Part shown: one piece after another, positions 18,570 to 28,453 of the stretch
Layout of the letters: the number at the start of each line of letters is the position of its first letter
Position numbering within the stretch: position 1 is the stretch's first letter
Origin: Oscillospiraceae bacterium
Lineage (GTDB): Bacteria; Bacillota; Clostridia; Oscillospirales; Acutalibacteraceae
DNA: 52,324 nucleotides
Assembly (NCBI GenBank): GCA_015065665.1
Contig: SVPX01000003.1
Location: 1 to 52,324, forward strand
Reading direction: 5' to 3'
The notes under the pieces: generated by a model
The model's database searches: none
Told to the model about the DNA's origin: nothing
Seen by the model: the letters and a program-made list of their open reading frames with translations, nothing else
Translations under genes and position numbers: made by a program

Positions 18570-19814
18570 TTATTTCCTCTTGTATCGTATCCACATTATC
18601 AAAAACAGAACCAAAACAATTCCCACAGTACAAACCAAACTGAGTATGGTGGAAAGTTCCCGCAAAAATGGAATTCTGTCAAAATAACCAGCCGCATCTG
18701 TCAGCACAGAGAAGATAGATAAAATAGAAAGTAAAAGCAAAAAACCACTAGTGAGTTTTTCATTCTTCAGCTTTTCTTTACTATATATAGTTTCCACCTG
18801 GGACTCGTTGTCACGGACATCACCAAGGAGTCTGTCTATATCAAGGAGAGAATACATCCGCATATATACATTCTGATACAACTGGTCGTCAGAAATAACA
18901 TTGAACGCATATACAGTCTTAAGCTCAGATATACGAGATGCAAGATGCTCTATTTCCTCAAACTTGCACTTGTTATAACGAGAAATATCATCTATCAGTT
19001 TTATAGCCGTAAACCTCTGATTAAGAAGCAGAAGATACATAAAATTATAATTGAAATCAAGGTGGTCCCTCTTATAATTCTTGAGAAAATAGTCTGTTCT
19101 CTTATCTCCGCTGAGACCGAATATATTCACAAGCCCCTCCTGAGAGCCTGCCCAGAAATCATACTCATAAGGCTGATACAACATGTCATATTTACTGTCT
19201 TGTTTGGGCATAAGGAAGTTGTTGTGATAGCCTCTTGCCAGATGTCTCAGGTGAGAATAAACAGCATCTTTATCAGAAATATCCTCCATATAAATACGAT
19301 GAAACATCCTGCACTCTTTCTTGAATCCGTTTCCTGTAAAAAACAACTCAGGTTTGCAGGAAGCAGGAAAAAGTTCAGACAGTAAGTCGTACATGCTATC
19401 TGTGATTTCCTCAGATTTATCACTTCTCACCGCATTTTTGAAGCAAAAAGAAAAATCGGCAATCTGGGTAATGGTCATTCCATCATAAGTCACAAGCATC
19501 TCCACAAAAGCACAACCTGTACCAAAACAGGTAATCCTGACAGATTCCAGCACAGGAGAAACAGAGTGATTACAATACTTGCCGAACATACACATTGAAG
19601 GCAGATGCTCATCCTTAACTCTGAATACAGAGCAACGCTCGGGATCAGAATAAATCTTTGCCGCATAAGGAAGCAGATACTGAGGTTTATCCTTAGTGTC
19701 AATAGGCTCAAAAAAATCTGATTTCCTCAGGGAAGCAGTAAAACCGCTATAATCGTCAACCCACACAGGTGCATAAAAAACAGTAGCATTTTTCTGATAA
19801 TCACACTTGCTCAT
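18570..19814 (-). CDS. hypothetical protein with soluble N-terminal region, helical stretch and two C-terminal TM helices
   Basis: Likely start MSKCDYQKN at 19814; C-term SGFLLLLSILSIFSVLTDAAGYFDRIPFLRELSTILSLVCTVGIVLVLFLIMWIRYKRK. Confidence 0.7.
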   Translation of the reverse strand: MSKCDYQKNATVFYAPVWVDDYSGFTASLRKSDFFEPIDTKDKPQYLLPYAAKIYSDPERCSVFRVKDEHLPSMCMFGKYCNHSVSPVLESVRITCFGTGCAFVEMLVTYDGMTITQIADFSFCFKNAVRSDKSEEITDSMYDLLSELFPASCKPELFFTGNGFKKECRMFHRIYMEDISDKDAVYSHLRHLARGYHNNFLMPKQDSKYDMLYQPYEYDFWAGSQEGLVNIFGLSGDKRTDYFLKNYKRDHLDFNYNFMYLLLLNQRFTAIKLIDDISRYNKCKFEEIEHLASRISELKTVYAFNVISDDQLYQNVYMRMYSLLDIDRLLGDVRDNESQVETIYSKEKLKNEKLTSGFLLLLSILSIFSVLTDAAGYFDRIPFLRELSTILSLVCTVGIVLVLFLIMWIRYKRK

Positions 19815-20029
19815 AAAAGCACTTCCTTCGCAAAAAATCCGGCAAACCATTAATCATTCTGCAATTATTGTATATTTTTCAACCCTCTGCTGTCAACAAA
19901 ATACTATTATTTTGTATCATCTGCAGAATAAAACACCTTATTTGTCACAGTTTGTCATTTATCTGCTGCCAAAAAAGCAGTATAATCATTTCAAAAAAAA
20001 TAACATTGAATATAAAAAGGAGAATTGTT

Positions 20030-20467
20030 ATGTTACTAGGTATTATTCTGATAATCTTTGGTGTTGCATCCTTATCATTTGCTGTAAACTCATATTTTTA
20101 TCTTATTGCAGGCATCGGTCTTATCCTTGTGGGCATAGGCAGAATCAGAGAGGATTTAAGACCTGTTCCGACAAAAAGCGGTCACTCCTCAGACAGTTCC
20201 TACAGCGGTTCATATGATGGTTGCGACTATAACGAACATACAGGTTCAGGTATACCCGAGGGAGCGTATCTTGAAGGCGGCAGATACGAATCCTTCTCAG
20301 GTCAGGGTTGGACAAGAGATGCCTTCGGCAATCCCTGTAACTACATTACAGGTGTCAGCGTGGAAAGGGACTTCTACGGTGACTACCGCTTCAGTGATGA
20401 TGACGGATATGGAAGCATCCACGATAGTGCTGAATATGGCAGATATAATATGTACTATGGGGACTAA
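20030..20467 (+). CDS. small membrane protein with Ser/Gly/Tyr-rich C-terminus
   Basis: In-frame ATG at 20030 preceded by AAAAAGGAGAA; MLLGIILIIFGVASLSFAVNSYFYLIAGIGLILVGIGRIRED... Confidence 0.7.
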   Translation: MLLGIILIIFGVASLSFAVNSYFYLIAGIGLILVGIGRIREDLRPVPTKSGHSSDSSYSGSYDGCDYNEHTGSGIPEGAYLEGGRYESFSGQGWTRDAFGNPCNYITGVSVERDFYGDYRFSDDDGYGSIHDSAEYGRYNMYYGD

Positions 20468-20600
20468 ATATTCTTTGCTCTGTACTATATGTCCACAGGG
20501 CAGTATTACTATCCCATTGCTATATCTCCTTAGCACATTATTCACTTTAAGCGTATTTGTCTTTTTGTTTAATTTTTGTACATTTTCTTCAAAAATAATC

Positions 20601-20629
20601 TTGACATTCTATTACAGTTGTAGTATCAT
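20601..20629 (+). promoter_or_regulatory. sigma-A-type promoter upstream of the vWA/tubulin-like operon
   Basis: TTGACA-17 nt-TATCAT about 90 bp before the vWA start codon. Confidence 0.55.
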
Positions 20630-20718
20630 AATCTTACTTAAATTTATAAAATATTCATAAAATATTCATAATTCGCCGTTTTTTTTCGGCACAATATTAT
20701 ACATAGGAGTGTTATTGA

Positions 20719-22965
20719 ATGCTATTCATTAAAAAACATGCAAAAACGGTCCTTGCCTATGTCCTTTGCGCAATCACTTTGCTCAGTTTGTGTTGCATAG
20801 CAGTACCTGCTGCATCTGTATATGCAAGACCTGACAAGCATATTTACTTGGTTATGGACGACTCAGGCAGCATGGAGTCCTTTGATCGCTATAAAGAAGC
20901 CAACTACTCCCTCCAGACTCTTCTTGCTATGACTGACAAAACCGATACTGTTGACCTTTATTTCCTTAATTCAAAAACATCAAAAATCGGTAAACTTGAC
21001 CTCGCCAACAAAAGCAATAAAATGTTGGAAAAAGTCAGAGTCAATTATCCTGATGCTGATGGCGGCACTCCCTACGATGTGGTTCATCAGGCTCAGCAGG
21101 ATCTGAAAAGCAGTGTTAAAGACAACTCAGATGACGAATACTGGCTCATCGTTGTAACAGACGGAGGTTTTGACACAGCCTCAATAGACTGTGAGTCCGA
21201 CATCGTTACCTTCTCTAAAACTCAGCTGAAAAACGGTACATATCCAAATGTACTTTGCGTTTCAATTAACAGTTCCAGTTTTGTTTCTGCATCTAAAACA
21301 TCTGAAAACCTCAAAACACTGGAAAACGCTGATGTCAGGACTTCTATGAATGAAGCCGCAAAAATCATCTCTGACCGAATTGAAATCAGCAACTTCAATC
21401 TTTCATCGGATGGCAAAAACATCAGTTTCAACACCCCCTACCCTGCAAAGAACATCATTATTTTCTCTCAGGAAACAAAGACATCAATCACCAATCACTC
21501 CAGTACCGCTAACATAAAAACAGACGAAACATACGAGGTTGTAAACCCTAATACAAACAAGCCCTCCTCCGTATGCTTTGTAACAGAAAAAAGCGGCGGC
21601 AGCATTCCCTCGGGACCTATTTCCTTTAATTTTTCAAGCAAATTAGACACAAACAATACAGTAGTTCTTGTTGAACCTGCTATCGCTCTGGCTGCACATT
21701 TTTATAATCAGGATGGTACAGAGTGTGATCCTCAGGACCTGAGAATCGGTGAAACAGCAAAACTTATTTTCACAATCTGTGATCCTGCAACAAACCAGCC
21801 TATTGATGAATCTGTCATCAACGGTGGCGTCAAATACTCCGCAGATATCAACGGCACCACTTACAATGACAACGAAATCGACTTTACCATTGATTCAGAA
21901 GACCTGACTATTGATATGTTTGCTGAATTCACAGACGGATTCACTCTGGACATACACAAGGAATTCACAGACCTGGAACCGGTAACTCTTGTTTCTATGG
22001 TAATCTCTGATGGCGGTAATTTCTCAGAAGATCTTTACTCACTTGATGATTCAAGTTACATCACAGCAACCCCCTATGTAAACGGTGCTCAGTTCACCGC
22101 TGACCAGATCAGCAAATCAAACCTGAGAATCAAAGGTGACAACTTCTTTACCTCACGATTCGTTATAGAGCCTGACCCTGCTTCAGGTGTATTCAGGATC
22201 TATCCCAAGGGCGGTATTTTCAAGGTGTTCACTCCCTTCACAACAGAACTGGAGGTTACCCTTGAACCTATAGCAGGCGACCCTGTTACCGAGAGAGTAA
22301 CCGTAGAACTGACAGGGCCCAGAAGATGGCTTCCCTTCATACTGGCAATTCTCGGTATTCTCATTCTTATCTATCTTATTGTAGTTTACTCCTACAAAAA
22401 GAAGTTCCCTCTGGATCTGAGGTTGTACTCATATCAGATCACAGAGTACGGTGTACCTATAAATGTAAAAACTACTCTCAACAAACCAAAAACACTCTTC
22501 CACCCCGGAGTAATCGACCCGATTTCCGCATTACCGCATCCCGGTCCTTTTAAAATCAGACTTCGTTGTGTAAGCAGCGGATACGGCGATCTGGTACTTA
22601 TAGCAAATGGAAACAGTTCTTTTGTTCAGAATGTCAAAAAAATCAAAATGGAAACAGCAAATGATCCTTTTGCCGCTGTCAGCAACCCCTTCCTGAACAA
22701 TCCTGATTCTCCTGCCAACGAATCAGCTGATTCGGGACACCTGCAGTTCAAGATCTTGCCTTCAAGTCAGGAACTCAGCGGTCTCAGTCCTGACTATGCC
22801 GATAAGGTTGCCTTTGGTGGCGGAAATGTTGATCACAAATACAAAAACATTCTTATTATCAAGGATGGAGAATTCCTTCAGGAACAGCCCTATTCTCAGA
22901 ACTTCCCCAAGTTACAGCTCAGATATGTAAGAAAAAGAACACAAAAGAGAAACAGAGAAATATAA
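20719..22965 (+). CDS. vWA domain membrane-anchored protein
   Basis: 748 aa; signal peptide; MIDAS DDSGSMES, DGGTPYD, VVTDGG; TM ILAILGILILIYLIVVY then basic cytoplasmic segment. Confidence 0.88.
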   Translation: MLFIKKHAKTVLAYVLCAITLLSLCCIAVPAASVYARPDKHIYLVMDDSGSMESFDRYKEANYSLQTLLAMTDKTDTVDLYFLNSKTSKIGKLDLANKSNKMLEKVRVNYPDADGGTPYDVVHQAQQDLKSSVKDNSDDEYWLIVVTDGGFDTASIDCESDIVTFSKTQLKNGTYPNVLCVSINSSSFVSASKTSENLKTLENADVRTSMNEAAKIISDRIEISNFNLSSDGKNISFNTPYPAKNIIIFSQETKTSITNHSSTANIKTDETYEVVNPNTNKPSSVCFVTEKSGGSIPSGPISFNFSSKLDTNNTVVLVEPAIALAAHFYNQDGTECDPQDLRIGETAKLIFTICDPATNQPIDESVINGGVKYSADINGTTYNDNEIDFTIDSEDLTIDMFAEFTDGFTLDIHKEFTDLEPVTLVSMVISDGGNFSEDLYSLDDSSYITATPYVNGAQFTADQISKSNLRIKGDNFFTSRFVIEPDPASGVFRIYPKGGIFKVFTPFTTELEVTLEPIAGDPVTERVTVELTGPRRWLPFILAILGILILIYLIVVYSYKKKFPLDLRLYSYQITEYGVPINVKTTLNKPKTLFHPGVIDPISALPHPGPFKIRLRCVSSGYGDLVLIANGNSSFVQNVKKIKMETANDPFAAVSNPFLNNPDSPANESADSGHLQFKILPSSQELSGLSPDYADKVAFGGGNVDHKYKNILIIKDGEFLQEQPYSQNFPKLQLRYVRKRTQKRNREI

Positions 22966-22991
22966 AACCATATATAAAAGGAGAAAAAATT

Positions 22992-25900
22992 ATGGATACT
23001 AATTATTCAAACTCAACTCCACTCAGTGCATACAGACCTAAACAGGTACTTCTCATTGGTCTTGGCGGTGTAGGTAGCAGAATTGTCAACTACATTATGC
23101 CCAAAGTACCTGCCGAGTACAGACCTTATACACAGGCTGTATCTATCGACACAGACCTGAATGATATGAAAAAACTCAAGTATATTCCTCTTGATAATCA
23201 GATTGTTCTTGGTGCAAACACTACTGTGGGCAAGTATATGAGAGACAATCCTGATGTTGGCGACTGGATGGTAAGAGGTGATCAGCTTGATCTTATCAGA
23301 AGCCGCAACACAAAAAATGGTGCGAAACAGATCCGCATGGTATCCCGTATTGCTCTGCGTGCAACAAACTCTCAGGGCCATCTTGGAAAGAGAATTGAAC
23401 ACGCCATCAATAAACTGAATGCTATCGATGGTAAAACTGAGGGTAGCGGTCTCCTTGTTCTTGTTGTATGCTCAATCGCCGGCGGTACAGGTGCAGGTAC
23501 AGTTATTCAGGTTCCCATCTATCTTGAAGAAGCTATCAAGAATGCATACGACAGCGACAATGTACAGTTCGAATGTGCAATGCTTATGCCCAACGCATTT
23601 TCTACTACACTTTCTACAGAAAACTACGAGAGCGCAAAAGTAAACGGATATGCTGTACTCAGAGAACTTATGTCTCTGAACACAGGCAGAATGAGAAGAT
23701 TCGAGTACTTTGAAGCACACGAAGTAGATACCGCTGATGAGAGATGCGCACCCTACGGAAGAGTAATGCTCTTCGATAACAAAAATGGTAAGGGTGAGTC
23801 CATCACTGGTGCTGTTGATACAGTTCATGTGCCGCTTATGGGTGATGCTCTGGCAGAATATCTGTTCGGCCCTGCAAACGGCAAAATTACCAGTGCCCTT
23901 GACAATACTCTCAAGAGAGTTTATGACACAAACGGCGCAGGTATCTTTGGTGCAGTAGGCAAAGCAGACCTCCTCTTCCCCAGAGTTCTTTACAAACAGT
24001 TCTGTGTTGCAAACTGGATTGACTCTACACTCTCCGACACATGGCTTTATCCTGACAAGGAAGCCGCCGAGAATTATCGCGAAGTTGTCCGCAACGCAAG
24101 AGAAAAAGGTCAGCCCAAGCCTGATGAAAAAGTTAAATATATATACTACAACAACGCTGTAATGAGAAAGCAGTCCACTTTCTACAACGCAATCAAACGC
24201 CAGCTTGTAACAACTTCCCCCGATATGCCCGGTGTACCAGTTTCATTGGCAGAAGCCTATTGGAAAAACGTTTCAAATTCTGTTGTAAAACAGTTAATTG
24301 AAAATGATGAAGCTGTAAAGACCGCTTACTTCAATGTAAAACTTGACTCTTCCTTCTCTTATCCTTCCGGCCTTGACACTGCCAGAACAATGTTCAATTC
24401 TTACTACCGCGTATTAGAAGGACAGAGCGCTCAGATTCCTGTTCTTGCAAAGAATTTCATGCAACCCTCCGAGGCAAAAACCGCAAAATTCTACAGCAAG
24501 GACGGAGATCCCAGATTCATTTATTCTTTCATAAAAGCAGGAAAACTTCACCCCATTGCTCTGCGTTGCTTCCTGTACGAGTTATACACCACTCTTTCCA
24601 AAGAAATAGCTAAAACCGCAGAAATCTCTAATCCCAGCAGCAAAACTGAAAGCGATTGGAGAGATATGCTCTCAAGCAGAAGAGACAGAGATGTTAATGT
24701 CAACGACGAACGCAACAATATGAAGACACAGGCAAGTAATATGCTCAAAAAGATGCTTGCCGAAAGAATGCGCGAAATCCTTGTAGAACTTATCAACGAA
24801 GTTGAAGACCTGTTCCATAGTGTTCTTAAGGTAAAAGAGTTCTTCGGAAACTCCTCAAAGGATTGTCTTACTCAGATTGATCGTCTCAACGATAAAGCAG
24901 ATACAGTTGTTGTAGGCAGTTCGTTGTCAATGATCAACTGCTGGAATGTATTCAACTCTCAGACTCATGAGGGTGAAGAAGAAGAGGACGACATCGTAGA
25001 TGAGACACTCTCTGTTGAGTTGTGCAAACTTGTTTACAAAAACTTCTTTAAGCATGTAGACGGAGAAACCAGCACAACAATTCAGATCGGAGAGGATATC
25101 TACAGAATTCCCACCGACTACACGGACATTCTCAGAACACAACTCCAGAGTCACTTTATGCATAAACTTACCCACTCCTACGGAAAACTTTTCCCTGATA
25201 ATGTAGTGGAAGCAGTTAAGTATGACTGTGGAGTAAAGAATTTCTGGAACGCAATGAAAAAAGCAAACCCGGCTATTCCCGTTTCAAGTCTCAAGTGTGC
25301 AGATCCCACAAACTCAGAGTATTATCAGATGGCTGTAAATTATGGAGTTGACGCTATCGATCCCGTGGATACCCTCAATCTCCTCCTTGCTCTTACCATA
25401 GGCAAGTCTGAACCCAGATGTGGCTTTATCACTCAGGCTGATGGCGAAGACTACACAAACAGATATATGGTTATGAACAAGGGTATTCTTCAGATGACTC
25501 CCGCTTACAACAATATGGAGTCAGAGATTATCGAATCCACAGAAGACCTTACTCAGATTATGCCCGGTGTCAGCACTTCAATGATTGAGGGCATTAATGT
25601 CAATGCTTGTTTTGAGGGCAACTCTTTAGACAAAATCACCTGTATCACTTCTTATGCAGGTCTTGAGCCACGTAACTTTGTTGCTCTTCTTGCTCCTGAT
25701 TCAGACAAGAATGCTCCTCAGGATGCAATGGGTTACTACAAGCCTTACAGAGAATACATCACTGAGGTTGTAACTGACCCCACTAAGATCACCCCTCACC
25801 TTGACAGACGTTGGCACTTAACCGACAAACTGGCAGACATTACACCCTCTCATACACATTCTGTATGGAAACATGCTGCAAAGGCTTTTGTACACGGCTT

Positions 25901-26678
25901 TGTATACGACCTTATTCAGGTTGCCGACAATGGCGAAGTTGTGTTCGGCGCTGACAACGACAAGCATTTCTTAGGAATTGACAAGCGCGGCAAATTTACA
26001 GTAGATTTCATCTCATCTTCAGAACAGGCTAAACTTGCAGATCCCTCAACAACTGCCTCTGACAAAAAAGACATTCTTAATGCAATTCTCAATAAAGTAT
26101 TTGAGCGACTTGCAAACGATCCCATACTCAGCACAGCAATTATCGAGTATGCTGAGGAACAACTTGCTGATGATCGTCTCTTCTCCAAGGCAAACTTCCT
26201 TAAGAAGGCATCAGAGACAGAACTCAGAGCTCTCTCTATCTATCCCAGCATCCTTGATGTTATTGATGGTTACTACAACGGCTCTTACAGAGCAAAGCAT
26301 ATTGAGAAAGATTTCGCAAAAGATACAACCCGTTATATGTTTGAGGTTGTTATCTCAACAATATTTATGCAGATTTCTTCTATGTCAAATGCTGCTTACG
26401 ATGTAAAGCAGGTTTGCTACACCGCAATTGATCTTCTTTATAAGAAGGCAGTATGCGATGACCTTCCTGCCAACACCAACACAAGTGGAAACCTCAGCAT
26501 CAAAAATGTATACACAACAGATGAAGAAGCACAGAATGACCTTGATGCTCTTCTCGGTATTATCTCCAATCCTGTTACTGCTGCATCAACCACCAAGCCC
26601 TTCTCAGACGGCGGCGACTGCGATATGAAGAACGCCTGCAATATTATCGACCAGTTAATGAGAGAAAGTGTTGAATAA
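22992..26678 (+). CDS. tubulin/FtsZ-superfamily-like GTPase, large (Tubulin_2-like)
   Basis: 1228 aa; VLLIGLGGVGSRIVNYI N-terminal nucleotide-binding loop and tubulin signature SIAGGTGAGT (residues ~160-170). Confidence 0.82.
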   Translation: MDTNYSNSTPLSAYRPKQVLLIGLGGVGSRIVNYIMPKVPAEYRPYTQAVSIDTDLNDMKKLKYIPLDNQIVLGANTTVGKYMRDNPDVGDWMVRGDQLDLIRSRNTKNGAKQIRMVSRIALRATNSQGHLGKRIEHAINKLNAIDGKTEGSGLLVLVVCSIAGGTGAGTVIQVPIYLEEAIKNAYDSDNVQFECAMLMPNAFSTTLSTENYESAKVNGYAVLRELMSLNTGRMRRFEYFEAHEVDTADERCAPYGRVMLFDNKNGKGESITGAVDTVHVPLMGDALAEYLFGPANGKITSALDNTLKRVYDTNGAGIFGAVGKADLLFPRVLYKQFCVANWIDSTLSDTWLYPDKEAAENYREVVRNAREKGQPKPDEKVKYIYYNNAVMRKQSTFYNAIKRQLVTTSPDMPGVPVSLAEAYWKNVSNSVVKQLIENDEAVKTAYFNVKLDSSFSYPSGLDTARTMFNSYYRVLEGQSAQIPVLAKNFMQPSEAKTAKFYSKDGDPRFIYSFIKAGKLHPIALRCFLYELYTTLSKEIAKTAEISNPSSKTESDWRDMLSSRRDRDVNVNDERNNMKTQASNMLKKMLAERMREILVELINEVEDLFHSVLKVKEFFGNSSKDCLTQIDRLNDKADTVVVGSSLSMINCWNVFNSQTHEGEEEEDDIVDETLSVELCKLVYKNFFKHVDGETSTTIQIGEDIYRIPTDYTDILRTQLQSHFMHKLTHSYGKLFPDNVVEAVKYDCGVKNFWNAMKKANPAIPVSSLKCADPTNSEYYQMAVNYGVDAIDPVDTLNLLLALTIGKSEPRCGFITQADGEDYTNRYMVMNKGILQMTPAYNNMESEIIESTEDLTQIMPGVSTSMIEGINVNACFEGNSLDKITCITSYAGLEPRNFVALLAPDSDKNAPQDAMGYYKPYREYITEVVTDPTKITPHLDRRWHLTDKLADITPSHTHSVWKHAAKAFVHGFVYDLIQVADNGEVVFGADNDKHFLGIDKRGKFTVDFISSSEQAKLADPSTTASDKKDILNAILNKVFERLANDPILSTAIIEYAEEQLADDRLFSKANFLKKASETELRALSIYPSILDVIDGYYNGSYRAKHIEKDFAKDTTRYMFEVVISTIFMQISSMSNAAYDVKQVCYTAIDLLYKKAVCDDLPANTNTSGNLSIKNVYTTDEEAQNDLDALLGIISNPVTAASTTKPFSDGGDCDMKNACNIIDQLMRESVE

Positions 26679-28453
26679 TGGCTATCTACCAGAAAAAAGC
26701 TATTGCTATCATAGAGGATAACCTCTATGATAGCATAGTGTTCTACAAGTCTGTACTGGATAACAAAGATTTCCATACAGGACTTAACCATATAAAGTTA
26801 ATCCCCTTATCTGACCTGTCTGCCACTATTCCGGCAGACAGGATAGATGATTATGGGGTTTGTTTTTATTTGTTTGAAAGAATTAACACAACAGACGAAT
26901 ACCTTGCATGCTGTAGCCAGATCCTACAGTCAAACAACATTGACAACATAATGCTGTTTTGCCAGGATCGAAATAAACCCTTTGATTTTCCTAAAGGAAG
27001 TTATGATAAAATCATAAACTACGGAATCGTCTGTGACCTTTATCTTGACAGCGAAAACCTCGCAACTGATGTTTCCCGTCAGCACACGGAGCGTTGCATT
27101 AAGTTGCTTTCTCTGTTGACAACTCTTTGTGCAGTTGAAGAACGCGCCTTTTCAAGAAAACAGATTGCTGTTCAAATAAAACTTAATTACAAGGCTGTTT
27201 TCTGCGCTGCTATGCACAAGTGCCTTGAATTTTCGGAAGAAATCAAAAAGAAAGAACATCGTATTTCTCAGTGCAAAGATAAAATCACCGAACTTGAACA
27301 CAAAAAGCCTTTGCATTATTCCTGCAAACATTTCTCTGAAATTCCGGAAATTAAACTGCCGGACATTGACATAAGTAACCCCGATTTGGACAATAACCTG
27401 CGTATACTGGGAAATGCCTATGACGAGTGTAACAGTATTCTCAATGACTCCATCGACAGAGACATCACTATTGTCCGTTATGCAATGACAGATCTGGATT
27501 CACAACAGACAGCAGACATAATCCCTGACAGTCTTCTTGCTGAATCCCCTACTCCGGACAACCCTGTTCCTGTCAGCAACGATCTTCTGAAAAGAACTGA
27601 AACCGACCTGGAGACAGATGCATACCTGAATATTCCGGAAGCCATCAGAATTGCCAAAACATTCTCTAATGTAAAAAAACCTCGTTTCAAGGATTTTCTT
27701 ATAGCCTGTGGCTTCGGTCTTTCCGCATTTATACTTCTGATTGCTTCTGTTTACCTTATCAGCACATTACAAAACAGGGCGTCTTTTTCAAATAGTGAAC
27801 TATTGATTGTTTTTCTTGTTCCTGTAGGCCTTATCATTCTCTCTGCTCTTATGGGATTTATTATCAATAAAATCGATTTTGGCAAAATCAGAAAAGTCCT
27901 TAAAGAAATCTCAGCTGCAATAAAAACTATAAAAACAAGACTTGCAATTATTATTTCCCAAGTAAGAAAGTATCTGAACACATTCATAACAGTATATTGC
28001 AATTATCACACAAGGGATTATTATATCGCATCCCTGCGAAAAGCCATAGAATCACTTGTGAATGAAAAGAAGCAACTTTTCCTTTCACAGAGTGTTTATC
28101 AGACTCTTTGTGATGTAATGGAACAATCCCACAATGAAGGTGTAACACAATGCGACACAAAAGCAGAACCTAACCTGTGTCAGAATGATAACGATTTATT
28201 GTACACAATGTCTTTTGATTCTGCAGACGACTTCCTGAGCAGTCAGATTTCTCATATTGACGAAGAACAGGAAAAGCCCAAATGCACATCTCTTTCAGAC
28301 AAATACACAACCGCAAAGGGTTGTGTTGAGTATATTGGAAACTATTCTGAAACCGAGATTTCGGGTAACGAATGTGAACCCTTCAGAAACATCAGCGTTC
28401 CCTGGATATCAGAAATTTCTTTCGATTTAAGAGGAACAGGAGGTAATATATGA
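26678..28453 (+). CDS. hypothetical protein with central TM hairpin and coiled coil; operon partner of the tubulin-like gene
   Basis: 591 aa; start overlaps the upstream stop (TAATG); two TM segments (FLIACGFGLSAFILLIASVYLI, LLIVFLVPVGLIILSALMGFII). Confidence 0.75.
   Translation: MAIYQKKAIAIIEDNLYDSIVFYKSVLDNKDFHTGLNHIKLIPLSDLSATIPADRIDDYGVCFYLFERINTTDEYLACCSQILQSNNIDNIMLFCQDRNKPFDFPKGSYDKIINYGIVCDLYLDSENLATDVSRQHTERCIKLLSLLTTLCAVEERAFSRKQIAVQIKLNYKAVFCAAMHKCLEFSEEIKKKEHRISQCKDKITELEHKKPLHYSCKHFSEIPEIKLPDIDISNPDLDNNLRILGNAYDECNSILNDSIDRDITIVRYAMTDLDSQQTADIIPDSLLAESPTPDNPVPVSNDLLKRTETDLETDAYLNIPEAIRIAKTFSNVKKPRFKDFLIACGFGLSAFILLIASVYLISTLQNRASFSNSELLIVFLVPVGLIILSALMGFIINKIDFGKIRKVLKEISAAIKTIKTRLAIIISQVRKYLNTFITVYCNYHTRDYYIASLRKAIESLVNEKKQLFLSQSVYQTLCDVMEQSHNEGVTQCDTKAEPNLCQNDNDLLYTMSFDSADDFLSSQISHIDEEQEKPKCTSLSDKYTTAKGCVEYIGNYSETEISGNECEPFRNISVPWISEISFDLRGTGGNI
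26705..26734 (+). other. perfect 13-bp-stem RNA hairpin inside the 5' coding region
   Basis: GCTATCATAGAGG-ATAA-CCTCTATGATAGC. Confidence 0.8.
26815..26842 (+). other. perfect 10-bp-stem RNA hairpin inside the 5' coding region
   Basis: CCTGTCTGCC-ACTATTCC-GGCAGACAGG. Confidence 0.8.

Noticed and set aside
20465-20700. Short intergenic ORFs and AAAATATTCAT duplicate
   Set aside because: AT-rich low-complexity; likely 5' leader of the vWA operon
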